Source: Candidatus Helarchaeota archaeon (GTDB taxonomy: Archaea; Asgardarchaeota; Lokiarchaeia; Helarchaeales; HEL-GB-A). Taken from it: a DNA stretch of 64,000 bases. A program made the position numbers and the translations under genes. This document shows positions 45,881 through 53,711 of the stretch, piece after piece. Under the pieces are notes generated by a model, which made no database searches, was not told the origin of the DNA, and was given only the letters and a program-made list of their open reading frames with translations. Numbering within the stretch: position 1 is the stretch's first letter; each line of letters opens with the position of its first letter. The DNA lies in NCBI GenBank assembly GCA_013375455.1, contig JABXJT010000015.1, positions 1 through 64,000 of the forward strand, in the 5' to 3' direction.

Positions 45881-46234
45881 TTAACTATCCAGTAAGGCTT
45901 GAAGGGTATCCTCTTGATGCCCCCCACGATCCACGAGGATGGCATCAACTGCACATACCAATTCACAAACGAAGCACATGAAACAATCTTCCTCCCGAAT
46001 GGGATCGACTTTAACCTCAGAAACGGGGTGGTTCGGCGCCTCAATTTTTTCAAACACGTTGACCGTGCATACATCAATACATTTGAGACAGCCAAAGCAA
46101 AGATCCAAATCCACGGCTACGATGGATCCATGTATTCCCAATTTAGTGTGCGATTCGACAGGTCCCCAAACTTTCAAACTCCCCTTACTTTCAATAACAG
46201 GACGAGATGTCTTAAAATTGGGGTCGATCGGCAT
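45881..46234 (-). CDS. Ferredoxin with two 4Fe-4S clusters
   Basis: 117 residues. Two full CxxCxxCxxxC motifs are seen, CFGCLKCIDVC near residue 46 and CFMCFVCELVC near residue 83, in the 2[4Fe-4S] ferredoxin layout, with the usual CP replaced by CT/CA. It has an N-terminal extension of 40 residues. It lies 10 bp downstream of the SDR gene on the same strand. It probably serves as electron carrier for an oxidoreductase of this region. Confidence 0.85.
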   Translation of the reverse strand: MPIDPNFKTSRPVIESKGSLKVWGPVESHTKLGIHGSIVAVDLDLCFGCLKCIDVCTVNVFEKIEAPNHPVSEVKVDPIREEDCFMCFVCELVCAVDAILVDRGGHQEDTLQALLDS

Positions 46235-46244
46235 TTTTAGTATC

Positions 46245-47090
46245 CTAATAATTCGTGTCCTTGCCTAATTTTTTACGGGACTTTTTTAAATCTCTATCTA
46301 TAAACCAGACATAAAGCCAAGGAAGGTGTCTTTTTGCCCAATTAATCCATCCAGAGCTTCCAATGTGGATGTTAAATTTCTTTTTACGGATGCCTTTTAC
46401 GATGGTTTTCGCAACATCCTCTGGTTGCTTCAGTTTGACAGTCGAAGCTAGAATCTTCAACTCTTCCATCTTCGTTTTCTCCTCATCTTTGAGGCCGGGT
46501 GTATCAGTATCGGAGGGATATACCACGGAGATATGTATTTTATACGGTTTCAGTTCGTGCCGGAGCGCTTCCGATAAACCCACCATTGCGAACTTCGCGG
46601 GAGAATAGGTCGTATAACCTATAATGCCCATATACCCTGCCATGGAAGACATATTAACAATGTGCCCACCTTGTTTCATGAAATGGGGTAAAACTGTCAT
46701 TATCGGAATGACGGCACTCGTGTAATTGTAAGTCATGGCGGCTTCAAAGTCAGACAGTTTGTATTCTTGGACATAATGAGGCCATGCTCCCCCCACGCAA
46801 TTTATTAAAATGTCGCACCCACTTTCCTCAATGAATTTTTCTAAAGCAGGTCTAATTTGGTCCTCAATGGTCGCATCCGCAGAAATAATGCTCATCTGTT
46901 GTTCCTCTCTTGGTTTTTGGCTTTCTAATTCCTCTTGAACCGCTTCCAATCTATCTTTATTTCGCGCGATGATACAGACATTGGCACCTAGTCGAGCGAG
47001 CTCAAACGCAGTGGCCTTGCCAATGCCTTGGGAACCACCAACAATGACAGCAGTCTTTCCCAAAAATGGTAAATTTTTATCCTTCTTCAT
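46245..47090 (-). CDS. Short-chain dehydrogenase/reductase (SDR)
   Basis: 281 residues. The Rossmann motif GGSQGIGKATAFELARLGAN matches TGxxxGIG, DILINCVGGA matches NNAG, and the catalytic Ser...Tyr-x-x-x-Lys appears as VNMSSMAGYMGIIGYTTYSPAKFAM. It is a classical SDR, similar to 3-ketosphinganine reductase or 3-oxoacyl-ACP reductase-type enzymes. The C-terminal extension (IDRDLKKSRKKLGK) is basic. It pairs with the ferredoxin gene. Confidence 0.85.
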   Translation of the reverse strand: MKKDKNLPFLGKTAVIVGGSQGIGKATAFELARLGANVCIIARNKDRLEAVQEELESQKPREEQQMSIISADATIEDQIRPALEKFIEESGCDILINCVGGAWPHYVQEYKLSDFEAAMTYNYTSAVIPIMTVLPHFMKQGGHIVNMSSMAGYMGIIGYTTYSPAKFAMVGLSEALRHELKPYKIHISVVYPSDTDTPGLKDEEKTKMEELKILASTVKLKQPEDVAKTIVKGIRKKKFNIHIGSSGWINWAKRHLPWLYVWFIDRDLKKSRKKLGKDTNY

Positions 47091-47202
47091 TATAATTCAT
47101 CCATTACTTGCTGTTAAAAAATTTAAAAAGATTGGTTAAATTGGTTTTATTGTCTTATCAATTGTATAGAGATTCACTTTAAAATTATTAGAAGGTTTTG
47201 GA

Positions 47203-48615
47203 ATGGATTATGAAGAAATTGTCAAGCGCTTACGCAATATAGTGGAGAATCCCCCTATAGGACTCTCTGAAACGAAAGTAAAAGAAATAATGGCGAATTA
47301 TCGCGATAAATGCCCAAGATCAGAAGAAGCATTCGATGAAGCCAAACGTTTCATCCCAGGCGGGGTAGAGCATAACTTGAGTTTGAATAAACCCTTTCCA
47401 ATTACAATGGATAAAGCGGAAGGCTGCAAGGTTTGGGATATTGATGGTAATGAATATATCGATTATCTTATGTGTGGCGGTCCCATCCTTTTAGGCCATA
47501 ATTATTCTCCCTTACGGGACAAGATACTCGAGATAATACAGGATAAGGGTCCATCACACGGTGTAACCTCGGAATATGAGGTAAAAGCGATCAAATTAAT
47601 CAATAAATATATGCCCTCGATTGAAATGTTTCGATTCTTGCAATCGGGGACAGAAGCAGCAATGGCTGCAATCCGGATTGCGCGAGTTTACACCGATAAA
47701 ACCAAAATTATTAAAATTGGCGGGTCCTACCACGGCTGGGCCGATCAAATGGTATACGGGATGCACATCCCCGGAACTGGTCCGTTAGAAGCGAGTGGGA
47801 TTCCGAAAGGGTGTTGGCAAAACACTATTGAGGTCCCCCCAAATAGTGAGAAGAAATTAAAACGGGCCTTTCGGAAGGCTGAAGAGAAAGGGGGCGTGGC
47901 GGCGGTTTTTCTGGAACCTGTTGGAGGCGAGTCAGGAACGCATCCAGTACATCCTGATTGGAATAAGATAGTGCGAGAGTATTGTGATGAGTATGGTGCA
48001 TTACTCGTATTCGATGAGGTCGTCACTGGCTTCCGCATGGGAATGGGGGGCGCCCAGGGCTACTTCAATGTCAAACCTGATTTAACAATGATGGGTAAAA
48101 TCATTGGGCACGGATATCCCTCGGCTGGAGGTGTTGGCGGACGAAGAGCTGTAATGAGCGTGTGTGCTGGGGGCGTAGAAGGTGTAAAGAAAAAGGCCTA
48201 TACTGGTGGCACGTTAGCAGCGAACCCAATCACCACAGCTGCTTGTTATTGGACCATTAAATTCCTTGAGGAGACTAATGGAAGTGATAAGGCTGCAGCT
48301 GCGGCTGATAAGATAGCAGAAGGGATGAATGACCTCTTTGGACGTGCAGATCTCCCATTCTTTGTCTATAACTTTAGGTCAATCATTCACTATGAGACCA
48401 CTTCCTTCTTTGCAGTCCGGCTGAGCGATAAGGATGCGTTGAACCAAATAATGAACCGTCGAAGAATGGCCGAGGAATATCAAGCTGCTTTAATCATCAA
48501 TGGTGTTTACCCCTTAGCGGGAACCCGGATGTATACGTGCATGGCGCACGATGCTGAAGCCATTGATAAGACACTTAAAGCGTGGGATAATATTGTCAAA
48601 ATGGTTAAAAACTAA
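47203..48615 (+). CDS. Class III aminotransferase (glutamate-1-semialdehyde aminomutase-like)
   Basis: 470 residues, PLP-dependent fold type I. FIPGGVEHNLSLNKPFP and DIDGNEYIDYLMCGGPILLGH are the GSA-aminomutase-like N-terminus. LLVFDEVVTGFRMG has the PLP-binding Asp, MMGKIIGHGYPSAGGVGG the Schiff-base Lys, and YTGGTLAANPIT the phosphate loop. No other haem genes are adjacent; the next gene (30 bp) is an acyl-CoA dehydrogenase. A role in amino acid or beta-amino acid degradation is therefore as likely as tetrapyrrole synthesis. Coenzyme F430 needs the tetrapyrrole route, so a link to the reductase is also possible. Confidence 0.8.
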   Translation: MDYEEIVKRLRNIVENPPIGLSETKVKEIMANYRDKCPRSEEAFDEAKRFIPGGVEHNLSLNKPFPITMDKAEGCKVWDIDGNEYIDYLMCGGPILLGHNYSPLRDKILEIIQDKGPSHGVTSEYEVKAIKLINKYMPSIEMFRFLQSGTEAAMAAIRIARVYTDKTKIIKIGGSYHGWADQMVYGMHIPGTGPLEASGIPKGCWQNTIEVPPNSEKKLKRAFRKAEEKGGVAAVFLEPVGGESGTHPVHPDWNKIVREYCDEYGALLVFDEVVTGFRMGMGGAQGYFNVKPDLTMMGKIIGHGYPSAGGVGGRRAVMSVCAGGVEGVKKKAYTGGTLAANPITTAACYWTIKFLEETNGSDKAAAAADKIAEGMNDLFGRADLPFFVYNFRSIIHYETTSFFAVRLSDKDALNQIMNRRRMAEEYQAALIINGVYPLAGTRMYTCMAHDAEAIDKTLKAWDNIVKMVKN

Positions 48616-48644
48616 AATTTTTAAAACCATAAATGGGTGAGTGA

Positions 48645-49928
48645 ATGTTTGATATTTTAATGACTGAAGAGCAGAAGAAGGTTCGAGATGAAGTGCGTAG
48701 TTTTGTTCGGGATGATATTCCCCCGGAACTCCTGATTAAGATGGATGCGAAAGAAATTGATTATCCTGACGAATTCATTGAAAAGGCTTCCAAGAAAAAT
48801 CTCCTTGGCTTACACTTTCCGAAGAAATATGGTGGACGGGGGCTAGATTGGGTCTCTGAAATGATCGCCTGTGAAGAAGTCGGCGTTCTCGGGGCTGGCT
48901 TAGGGTGTTCTTATGTGATGCCAATTATCGTGGGGGAAGCGCTTAACAAATTTGGAACTGAAGAACAAAAGCAAAAATATTTGACAACGATTCTTAAAGG
49001 AGAAAAAAAATCGGGGGAAGGATTAACGGAGCCCCGTGGAGGATCCGATTTTTACGGAACTATCTCAACTGCAATTAAGAAAAGTGATAGGTTTATCTTA
49101 AATGGGGAAAAAAGGTTCGTTGCAGGTGGGCAAGGTTCAGATTTTTTCCTCATATATGCAAAAACTGATTTAAAAGCTAAGCCTCACGAATCATTAACGG
49201 CATTTATTGTAGAACGTGATGATGGCGTTGAAGTTGAGGAACAATATGAAGTAATGGGGTTTCGCGGGATGGGCGCTGCTCGGATTGTCATGAAGAATGT
49301 AGAGATTCCTGAAGATCGAATTATTGGGGAATTGAACGGGGCGCGCCATATCTTTAACACGATGATGGTACCAGAGCGCTTGACATCGGGCGCTGGTGCT
49401 GTAGGCACGGCTCGGGCTGCTATGGAGGTCGCAATTCGTTACGCGGATAAACGTGAGGCCTTTGGTACTAAAATCCGCAGATTCCAGGGAATAAGTTTTA
49501 AGGTATGTGATTCAATGACCGGATTGGATGCTGCACGGGGGCTTCTCTACCGGGCTGCAAAAATGGCAGATATGATAAATGAAGGTGCAAAAATTCCTCA
49601 TACTGTACTACGTAAAGTAGTATCCCAAGCGAAACTAGTTGCAACCGAAGCTGGGTATCAAGCCGTATATAATGCGATGCAGATCATAGGTGGAATCGCT
49701 TATACAGATGTTTATCCCATTGAACGACTCTTTCGTGATGCCCGTCTTAGTACCATTTGGACAGGTTCGACTGAAGTCATGAAAATGATTATTCAAAACG
49801 AAATATTCCGCGAGGTTCTTGCAGAGCCCAAAAATCTAAAACGCAACATAGAGCTGGATACTCCCGGGGCCCATAAAACAGAAGAAAAAGTATACAAAGG
49901 CGATATTTCGAAATACCTGCCCGATTAA
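48645..49928 (+). CDS. Acyl-CoA dehydrogenase
   Basis: 427 residues with all three domains of FAD-dependent acyl-CoA dehydrogenases. Visible are LTEPRGGSDFYGTIS with the conserved substrate-binding region, FILNGEKRFVAGG, MVPERLTSGAGAVGTARAA, RFQGISFKVCDS, and the C-terminal IERLFRDARLSTIWTGSTEVM. The usual C-terminal catalytic Glu (Y-E-G-T in MCAD) is Thr here (W-T-G-S), so the base may be the Glu in the PERL segment, as in isovaleryl-CoA dehydrogenase. It oxidises an acyl-CoA to enoyl-CoA. No electron-transfer flavoprotein is seen nearby. Confidence 0.88.
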   Translation: MFDILMTEEQKKVRDEVRSFVRDDIPPELLIKMDAKEIDYPDEFIEKASKKNLLGLHFPKKYGGRGLDWVSEMIACEEVGVLGAGLGCSYVMPIIVGEALNKFGTEEQKQKYLTTILKGEKKSGEGLTEPRGGSDFYGTISTAIKKSDRFILNGEKRFVAGGQGSDFFLIYAKTDLKAKPHESLTAFIVERDDGVEVEEQYEVMGFRGMGAARIVMKNVEIPEDRIIGELNGARHIFNTMMVPERLTSGAGAVGTARAAMEVAIRYADKREAFGTKIRRFQGISFKVCDSMTGLDAARGLLYRAAKMADMINEGAKIPHTVLRKVVSQAKLVATEAGYQAVYNAMQIIGGIAYTDVYPIERLFRDARLSTIWTGSTEVMKMIIQNEIFREVLAEPKNLKRNIELDTPGAHKTEEKVYKGDISKYLPD

Positions 49929-49937
49929 TCCTTTTAT

Positions 49938-50282
49938 TTAATGATGATGTGAATGGGTCTTCGTATGCCCTCCTGCAATGACGAAATAAACCCGGTTTGC
50001 CGCTAAATTTTTCAAGGTTATTTTATGGCCATCTGGAATGAAGTAAACTTCGCCTGAGTTTAAAATAGTTTTTTCTCCATCCAAATCAATCTCTATTTGC
50101 CCTTCCATTAAATACAGGATCTCTTCATGCCCTTTCCCAGGACCCGCTTTTCTATCGGATTCATTGGGATCTAGAAAACAAAGTCCTAAATAGGCGTCTT
50201 TAATGTCATGATTGACCTTAGCACCATAAAAGAATTCCTTATCAGCGGCTTCATCACATTTCTTTTTTAAATTAAATTTCAT
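49938..50282 (-). CDS. Cupin-domain protein
   Basis: 114 residues. The cupin barrel motif is seen as GPGKGHEEILYLMEGQIEIDLDG and then GEVYFIPDGHKITLKN, followed by a His-rich C-terminus (GGHTKTHSHHH) which may bind metal. A small cytoplasmic protein, possibly an isomerase or sensor. It is convergent with the acyl-CoA dehydrogenase. Confidence 0.8.
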   Translation of the reverse strand: MKFNLKKKCDEAADKEFFYGAKVNHDIKDAYLGLCFLDPNESDRKAGPGKGHEEILYLMEGQIEIDLDGEKTILNSGEVYFIPDGHKITLKNLAANRVYFVIAGGHTKTHSHHH

Positions 50283-50313
50283 TACATCACCAATTTTGAC
50301 ATTATAATTATCA

Positions 50314-51171
50314 TTACGAAGGGGTTTTGCTTTTTATCTGATATTTCGGAGGAGTTTTACTTTGTATTCGAGTCTTTCGGATTTCTTCCTCTAGTCTTCT
50401 ACGCTCTCTTTCTAAATTCTCTCTGTCTTTATCGAGTCTATTACGTTCTCGCTTGACGTTATCTTTTTCGTGCTTGACTTTTTCTTTTTCTCGGTCTATT
50501 TTCGCTTTTTCACTTTGAACGGCTCGTGCCAAATTCCTTCTCTCATTCTCTAAGCGATTAACCTCATATTTTTTATCATTGTACTCAAGCTGTAAATTTT
50601 TCAGCTTTCGTTCAAGCCGATCATTTGCATTTTGTAACTCGCGCGTCCTGGCCTCTTCTCTTTCTCTGGTTTTGATAAGGGTTTTTTTATCTTTTTCAAT
50701 GGAGTTTTTCAAACGTTGTAAATCATCCCTCTCTTTTGCTAAATCACGCTCTTTCCTCTCTAAATCTGCATGTCTCCTCCGGATGCTGTCCTTATCTTTC
50801 TCAATCTGCCTTCTTTCATCGTCCAGCTGATTTTTCTCACGTGAAAGCTCTTTATCGAGATCTTTAATTTCACTTTTTAATTCATCCCTTTCATTAATGA
50901 GATCCTTTACCTCGTTCTCCCGGTCTTTTCTCTTTTTTTCGAGATCTTCGAGCGTGTCCTCATGTTCATCCAACTTTTTAATGTTCCGTTCTAATTCTTT
51001 ACGTTCCTCGATTAATTTCTTCTGTTCTTCTTCTAATTCCTTTCGTGCTTTCTCTAGTTTCTTCAATAACTTTTTGCTTGGAGGCGGTGGAGTAAATTCA
51101 GGTTCTGGTGGTTCCTCTTCAATAGGAGTTTTCTCTTTAATCTGATATTTTGGTGGTTTTTCGTCCTTCAT
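50314..51171 (-). CDS. Long coiled-coil protein with identical short motifs at both ends
   Basis: 285 residues from the ATG after GAAGGT; a longer frame would add 21 residues. Residues about 45-265 are continuous charged coiled coil (heptads of Glu/Lys/Arg/Leu). The N-terminus has KPPKYQIKEKTPIEEE and the C-terminus PPKYQIKSKTPS, so the 11-residue PPKYQIKxKTP element is present twice, once at each end. A proline-rich link (EFTPPPPSKK) follows the first copy. It lies divergent to the ubiquitin operon across 245 bp. A scaffold or cytoskeletal function is plausible; I know no family match. Confidence 0.7.
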   Translation of the reverse strand: MKDEKPPKYQIKEKTPIEEEPPEPEFTPPPPSKKLLKKLEKARKELEEEQKKLIEERKELERNIKKLDEHEDTLEDLEKKRKDRENEVKDLINERDELKSEIKDLDKELSREKNQLDDERRQIEKDKDSIRRRHADLERKERDLAKERDDLQRLKNSIEKDKKTLIKTREREEARTRELQNANDRLERKLKNLQLEYNDKKYEVNRLENERRNLARAVQSEKAKIDREKEKVKHEKDNVKRERNRLDKDRENLERERRRLEEEIRKTRIQSKTPPKYQIKSKTPS

Positions 51172-51296
51172 GTTGATACCTTCGTGATAATGGATCATAA
51201 TTACTAAATAAATGAAATTTAATTGATTCTCCAATAATTACATACTAGTTTTTAAGAATGTTAAACTCTCATTAATAATAAATTGTTTGCACCATT

Positions 51297-51343
51297 ACCG
51301 AAAATCTCGGTTGATGGCGGAGAAATGACCGAAAATCTCGGTT
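51297..51343. promoter_or_regulatory. Two identical palindromic operator-like sites upstream of the ubiquitin operon
   Basis: ACCGAAAATCTCGGTT occurs at 51297-51312 and again, identical in all 16 positions, at 51328-51343, a spacing of 31 bp or about three helical turns. Each is an inverted repeat, ACCGA-N5-TCGGT. They lie about 75-120 bp upstream of the modifier ATG and end 18 bp before the TATA-like element at 51361. This is the arrangement of a cooperative transcription-factor site, possibly an activator. The divergent coiled-coil gene could be controlled as well. Confidence 0.6.
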
Positions 51344-51360
51344 AAATGAAAAAAAACAGA

Positions 51361-51371
51361 AATATTATAAA
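51361..51371 (+). promoter_or_regulatory. TATA-like element of the ubiquitin operon
   Basis: AATATTATAAA lies 46-56 bp upstream of the modifier ATG, in a purine-rich context (GAAAAAAAACAGA upstream could serve as BRE). Transcription would start near 51393, giving a leader of about 24 bases. Placement by eye. Confidence 0.45.
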
Positions 51372-51416
51372 CAACTGAATACTGAATAAAAGTGTAAAAA
51401 GCGAAGTGATGCAAAA

Positions 51417-51764
51417 ATGTTTGAAGAAGACAAATTTGATGAAGATTTGGATGACATTGAAGAAAAAACCCCTGAAATATCCGCCAAAACACCAGCTGCA
51501 GCACCTATCGTAAAAGGAAAAAAAATAAACCTATTCTTCACATCCACGATTGGACCTGGGGAGAAAAAGGAGAAATTATTGGTTAATACGGGCAATGCAG
51601 TTGGCGATGTTAAAACAACCGTTGGAAATATGTTTGGACTTAACCCCTCAGATTTCCATCTATCATATGGCGGTAAAACACTTGATGAATCATCCCCTCT
51701 TAAAGATTATGATGTAGATAATGGTGATTCAATCCTTCTAATCCCTGCAAGCACGGCTGGTTAA
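51417..51764 (+). CDS. Ubiquitin-like modifier protein
   Basis: 115 residues: a disordered acidic N-terminal tail of 34, then a beta-grasp domain. The second half matches ubiquitin closely: DFHLSYGGKTLDESSPLKDY against [20 protein letters not shown], and then DVDNGDSILLI against NIQKESTLHLV. By this alignment Lys48 is kept (K87), Ile44 is Ser, Arg72 is Ala as in NEDD8, and the tail ends ...PASTAG: the last residue is Gly (G115) but the one before it is Ala, so there is no di-glycine and no cleavable extension. It should be adenylated by the following E1. It is the first gene of a five-gene operon. Confidence 0.85.
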   Translation: MFEEDKFDEDLDDIEEKTPEISAKTPAAAPIVKGKKINLFFTSTIGPGEKKEKLLVNTGNAVGDVKTTVGNMFGLNPSDFHLSYGGKTLDESSPLKDYDVDNGDSILLIPASTAG

Positions 51765-51878
51765 ACTTAACTCCCCTATAAGCAAGGGATACTTGAAACC
51801 ATACCTTCTCTTTTTTTTCTTTGCAAAAGAATTTTCAAAAAGCATACAATACTCAGAATAATTAAATGGGTGTGAAAA

Positions 51879-53099
51879 TTGGACGAAGCCGATTTTTTTA
51901 ATGAGACTCTTACTGCAACAGAACGCGATCTCTATGATCGTCAATTTAGGCTCGATAGTTGGGATCAGCAAATTATTAAAAATGCAAGAGTCCTGATTGT
52001 AGGCGTAGGAGGTCTCGGCTGCGAAACTGCTAAAAATTTAGCAATGATAGGCGTAGGTCATCTTGATTTAATTGATTTAGATATAATTGAGCATTCGAAT
52101 TTAAATAGGCAAATCCTCTTTGCAGGTGCTAAAATGGGGATGCCAAAAGCTACAGTTGCTGCAAAACGGTTAAAAGACATCAACCCCCATATTACAATTA
52201 AGGGATATCATACATCCCTTGAACGACTCGATCCTGCAATTTACGCGGCCTCTGATGTAATTATTGGAGGATTGGATTCGATTAACGCTCGATTAAATCT
52301 GAATGCTCAATGCATTCGCTTTAAAAAGCCAGTCGTTGATGGAGGCGTAAATGGCTATCATGGTCATATGTATACCATTTACCCATATGAGAATGCTTGC
52401 TATGAGTGTTATCCACCCTCCACTGCCGAATCGGACGAAATGGCCGCCTGTACCGTGGTTGGAATCCCTAGAAAAAGAATACATTGCGTTTTCAAGGGAA
52501 TCATGAAATTTCGAGACGAATTCGATAAGGATCCTGAGGCAAGAAATTTAGAACACATACAATATGTTCAGACCCATGCAAATGCGCTCGTTAAAGAACA
52601 TGATTTCTTGCCCTTATTTACCAAAAGTGACATCTATAAGGTAGTTGACCAGCATGATCCTGGGATAATCACAATTAATTCTGTTATTGCCTCGCTTCAA
52701 TCGCATGAAGCAATCAAAATCCTCCATTGGAAAGCCGGTAACAATGGATTGGGCCAACCGCTTTCAACTTATATGATATTTAACGCCATGACAATGAGAT
52801 ATTATTATATTGAGAAGAAAAGAAATCCAAAATGCCCACAATGTGGTGATGCTGTCCGACGAGTCAACGTTATAATCAGCCGCAAAACTCCGTGTATTGA
52901 AATCATCAATTTCCTTAAACAAAAGGGCTACATTCCGGACCCCGATTATGATCCAATGCTAACAATCATAGATTTCAATAATATCAAAGAAGTTAATCTT
53001 GAGCGTAGTCCAAAGCAAAACGAATTGAGGAACCTCGAACTATTAACTGCTGTAGGATTTAAGGGTGGCGAAATTTTTGTTACCTTAAATCTCGTATAA
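51879..53099 (+). CDS. E1-like ubiquitin-activating enzyme (UBA3/UBA1 type)
   Basis: 406 residues. The adenylation domain has GVGGLGCETAKNL (residues 42-54) and DLDIIEHSNLNRQ. Zinc cysteines are C174/C177 (CYECYP) and C319/C322 (CPQC). EMAAC191TVVGIPRKRIHCV reproduces the catalytic-cysteine box of eukaryotic UBA1/UBA3 (C-T-[IV]-x-x-x-P-R) and is followed by a helical catalytic-cysteine-domain insert. The C-terminal 80 residues (RRVNVIISRKTPCIEIINFLKQKGY ... EIFVTLNLV) look like the ubiquitin-fold domain that recruits E2. These features separate it from bacterial MoeB/ThiF. The start is TTG; the gene follows the modifier by about 115 bp. Confidence 0.9.
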   Translation: MDEADFFNETLTATERDLYDRQFRLDSWDQQIIKNARVLIVGVGGLGCETAKNLAMIGVGHLDLIDLDIIEHSNLNRQILFAGAKMGMPKATVAAKRLKDINPHITIKGYHTSLERLDPAIYAASDVIIGGLDSINARLNLNAQCIRFKKPVVDGGVNGYHGHMYTIYPYENACYECYPPSTAESDEMAACTVVGIPRKRIHCVFKGIMKFRDEFDKDPEARNLEHIQYVQTHANALVKEHDFLPLFTKSDIYKVVDQHDPGIITINSVIASLQSHEAIKILHWKAGNNGLGQPLSTYMIFNAMTMRYYYIEKKRNPKCPQCGDAVRRVNVIISRKTPCIEIINFLKQKGYIPDPDYDPMLTIIDFNNIKEVNLERSPKQNELRNLELLTAVGFKGGEIFVTLNLV

Positions 53100-53164
53100 T
53101 CAAATTTAATAATAAATAAATGGTAGATAATTTAGATAATTGGTTTGAATTAATGGGTGATTAA

Positions 53165-53692
53165 ATGAGTGTCAGAAGTAGTCGCATTTCACAAGATGTA
53201 GCCGCATTGAAGAAGATGTTGAAAAGGGGCGAAATTATCCAATTAAAAACATTCAATCCTAAAACAAAGAGTCTGGATCACCTCGCAGTTACAATTAAAG
53301 GTCCTAAGGGTACTCCTTATCAGGGTGGTTTATTCCGACTTGAGATTAAATTCCCTCACGATTATCCTCGCAAGCCTCCTTATATGCGCATGCATACTGG
53401 TTTATGGCACCCTAATTTCTGGCCAAAACCCTCGGAATATCCTGGCCAACGCAATATTTGTCTTTCCCTCATAGATCCCACTTATGTTGGGAAAAAAGGT
53501 GGCTGGAGCCCATCCAAAACGATTGTGACCGTCATCCAAGCGATCCTCGCAATGTTGAATACACGCGGTAAGTTAGTGAATCCTACAGATGTATTCAATA
53601 AAAAAGCCGCCCTCGAGATGATGAATAATCCAAAGAGTTTCGAGAAAAAAGTGAAATTTTTAGTTAAAAAATACGCTGTAAAGAAATGGTAA
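53165..53692 (+). CDS. E2-like ubiquitin-conjugating enzyme
   Basis: 175 residues with the UBC fold. The visible hallmarks are KGPKGTPYQGGLFRLEIKFP, DYPRKPPYMRM, the HPN motif (W-H82-P-N84-FW), the catalytic cysteine C99 in RNICLSLID, and WSPSKTIVTVIQAI. Between HPN and Cys there are 14 residues, slightly more than the 7-10 of most eukaryotic E2s. All residues for the thioester and the oxyanion Asn are present. It lies 66 bp after the E1 gene and 20 bp before the JAMM gene. Confidence 0.92.
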   Translation: MSVRSSRISQDVAALKKMLKRGEIIQLKTFNPKTKSLDHLAVTIKGPKGTPYQGGLFRLEIKFPHDYPRKPPYMRMHTGLWHPNFWPKPSEYPGQRNICLSLIDPTYVGKKGGWSPSKTIVTVIQAILAMLNTRGKLVNPTDVFNKKAALEMMNNPKSFEKKVKFLVKKYAVKKW

Positions 53693-53711
53693 AAATCCTG
53701 AGGCGTAATAA

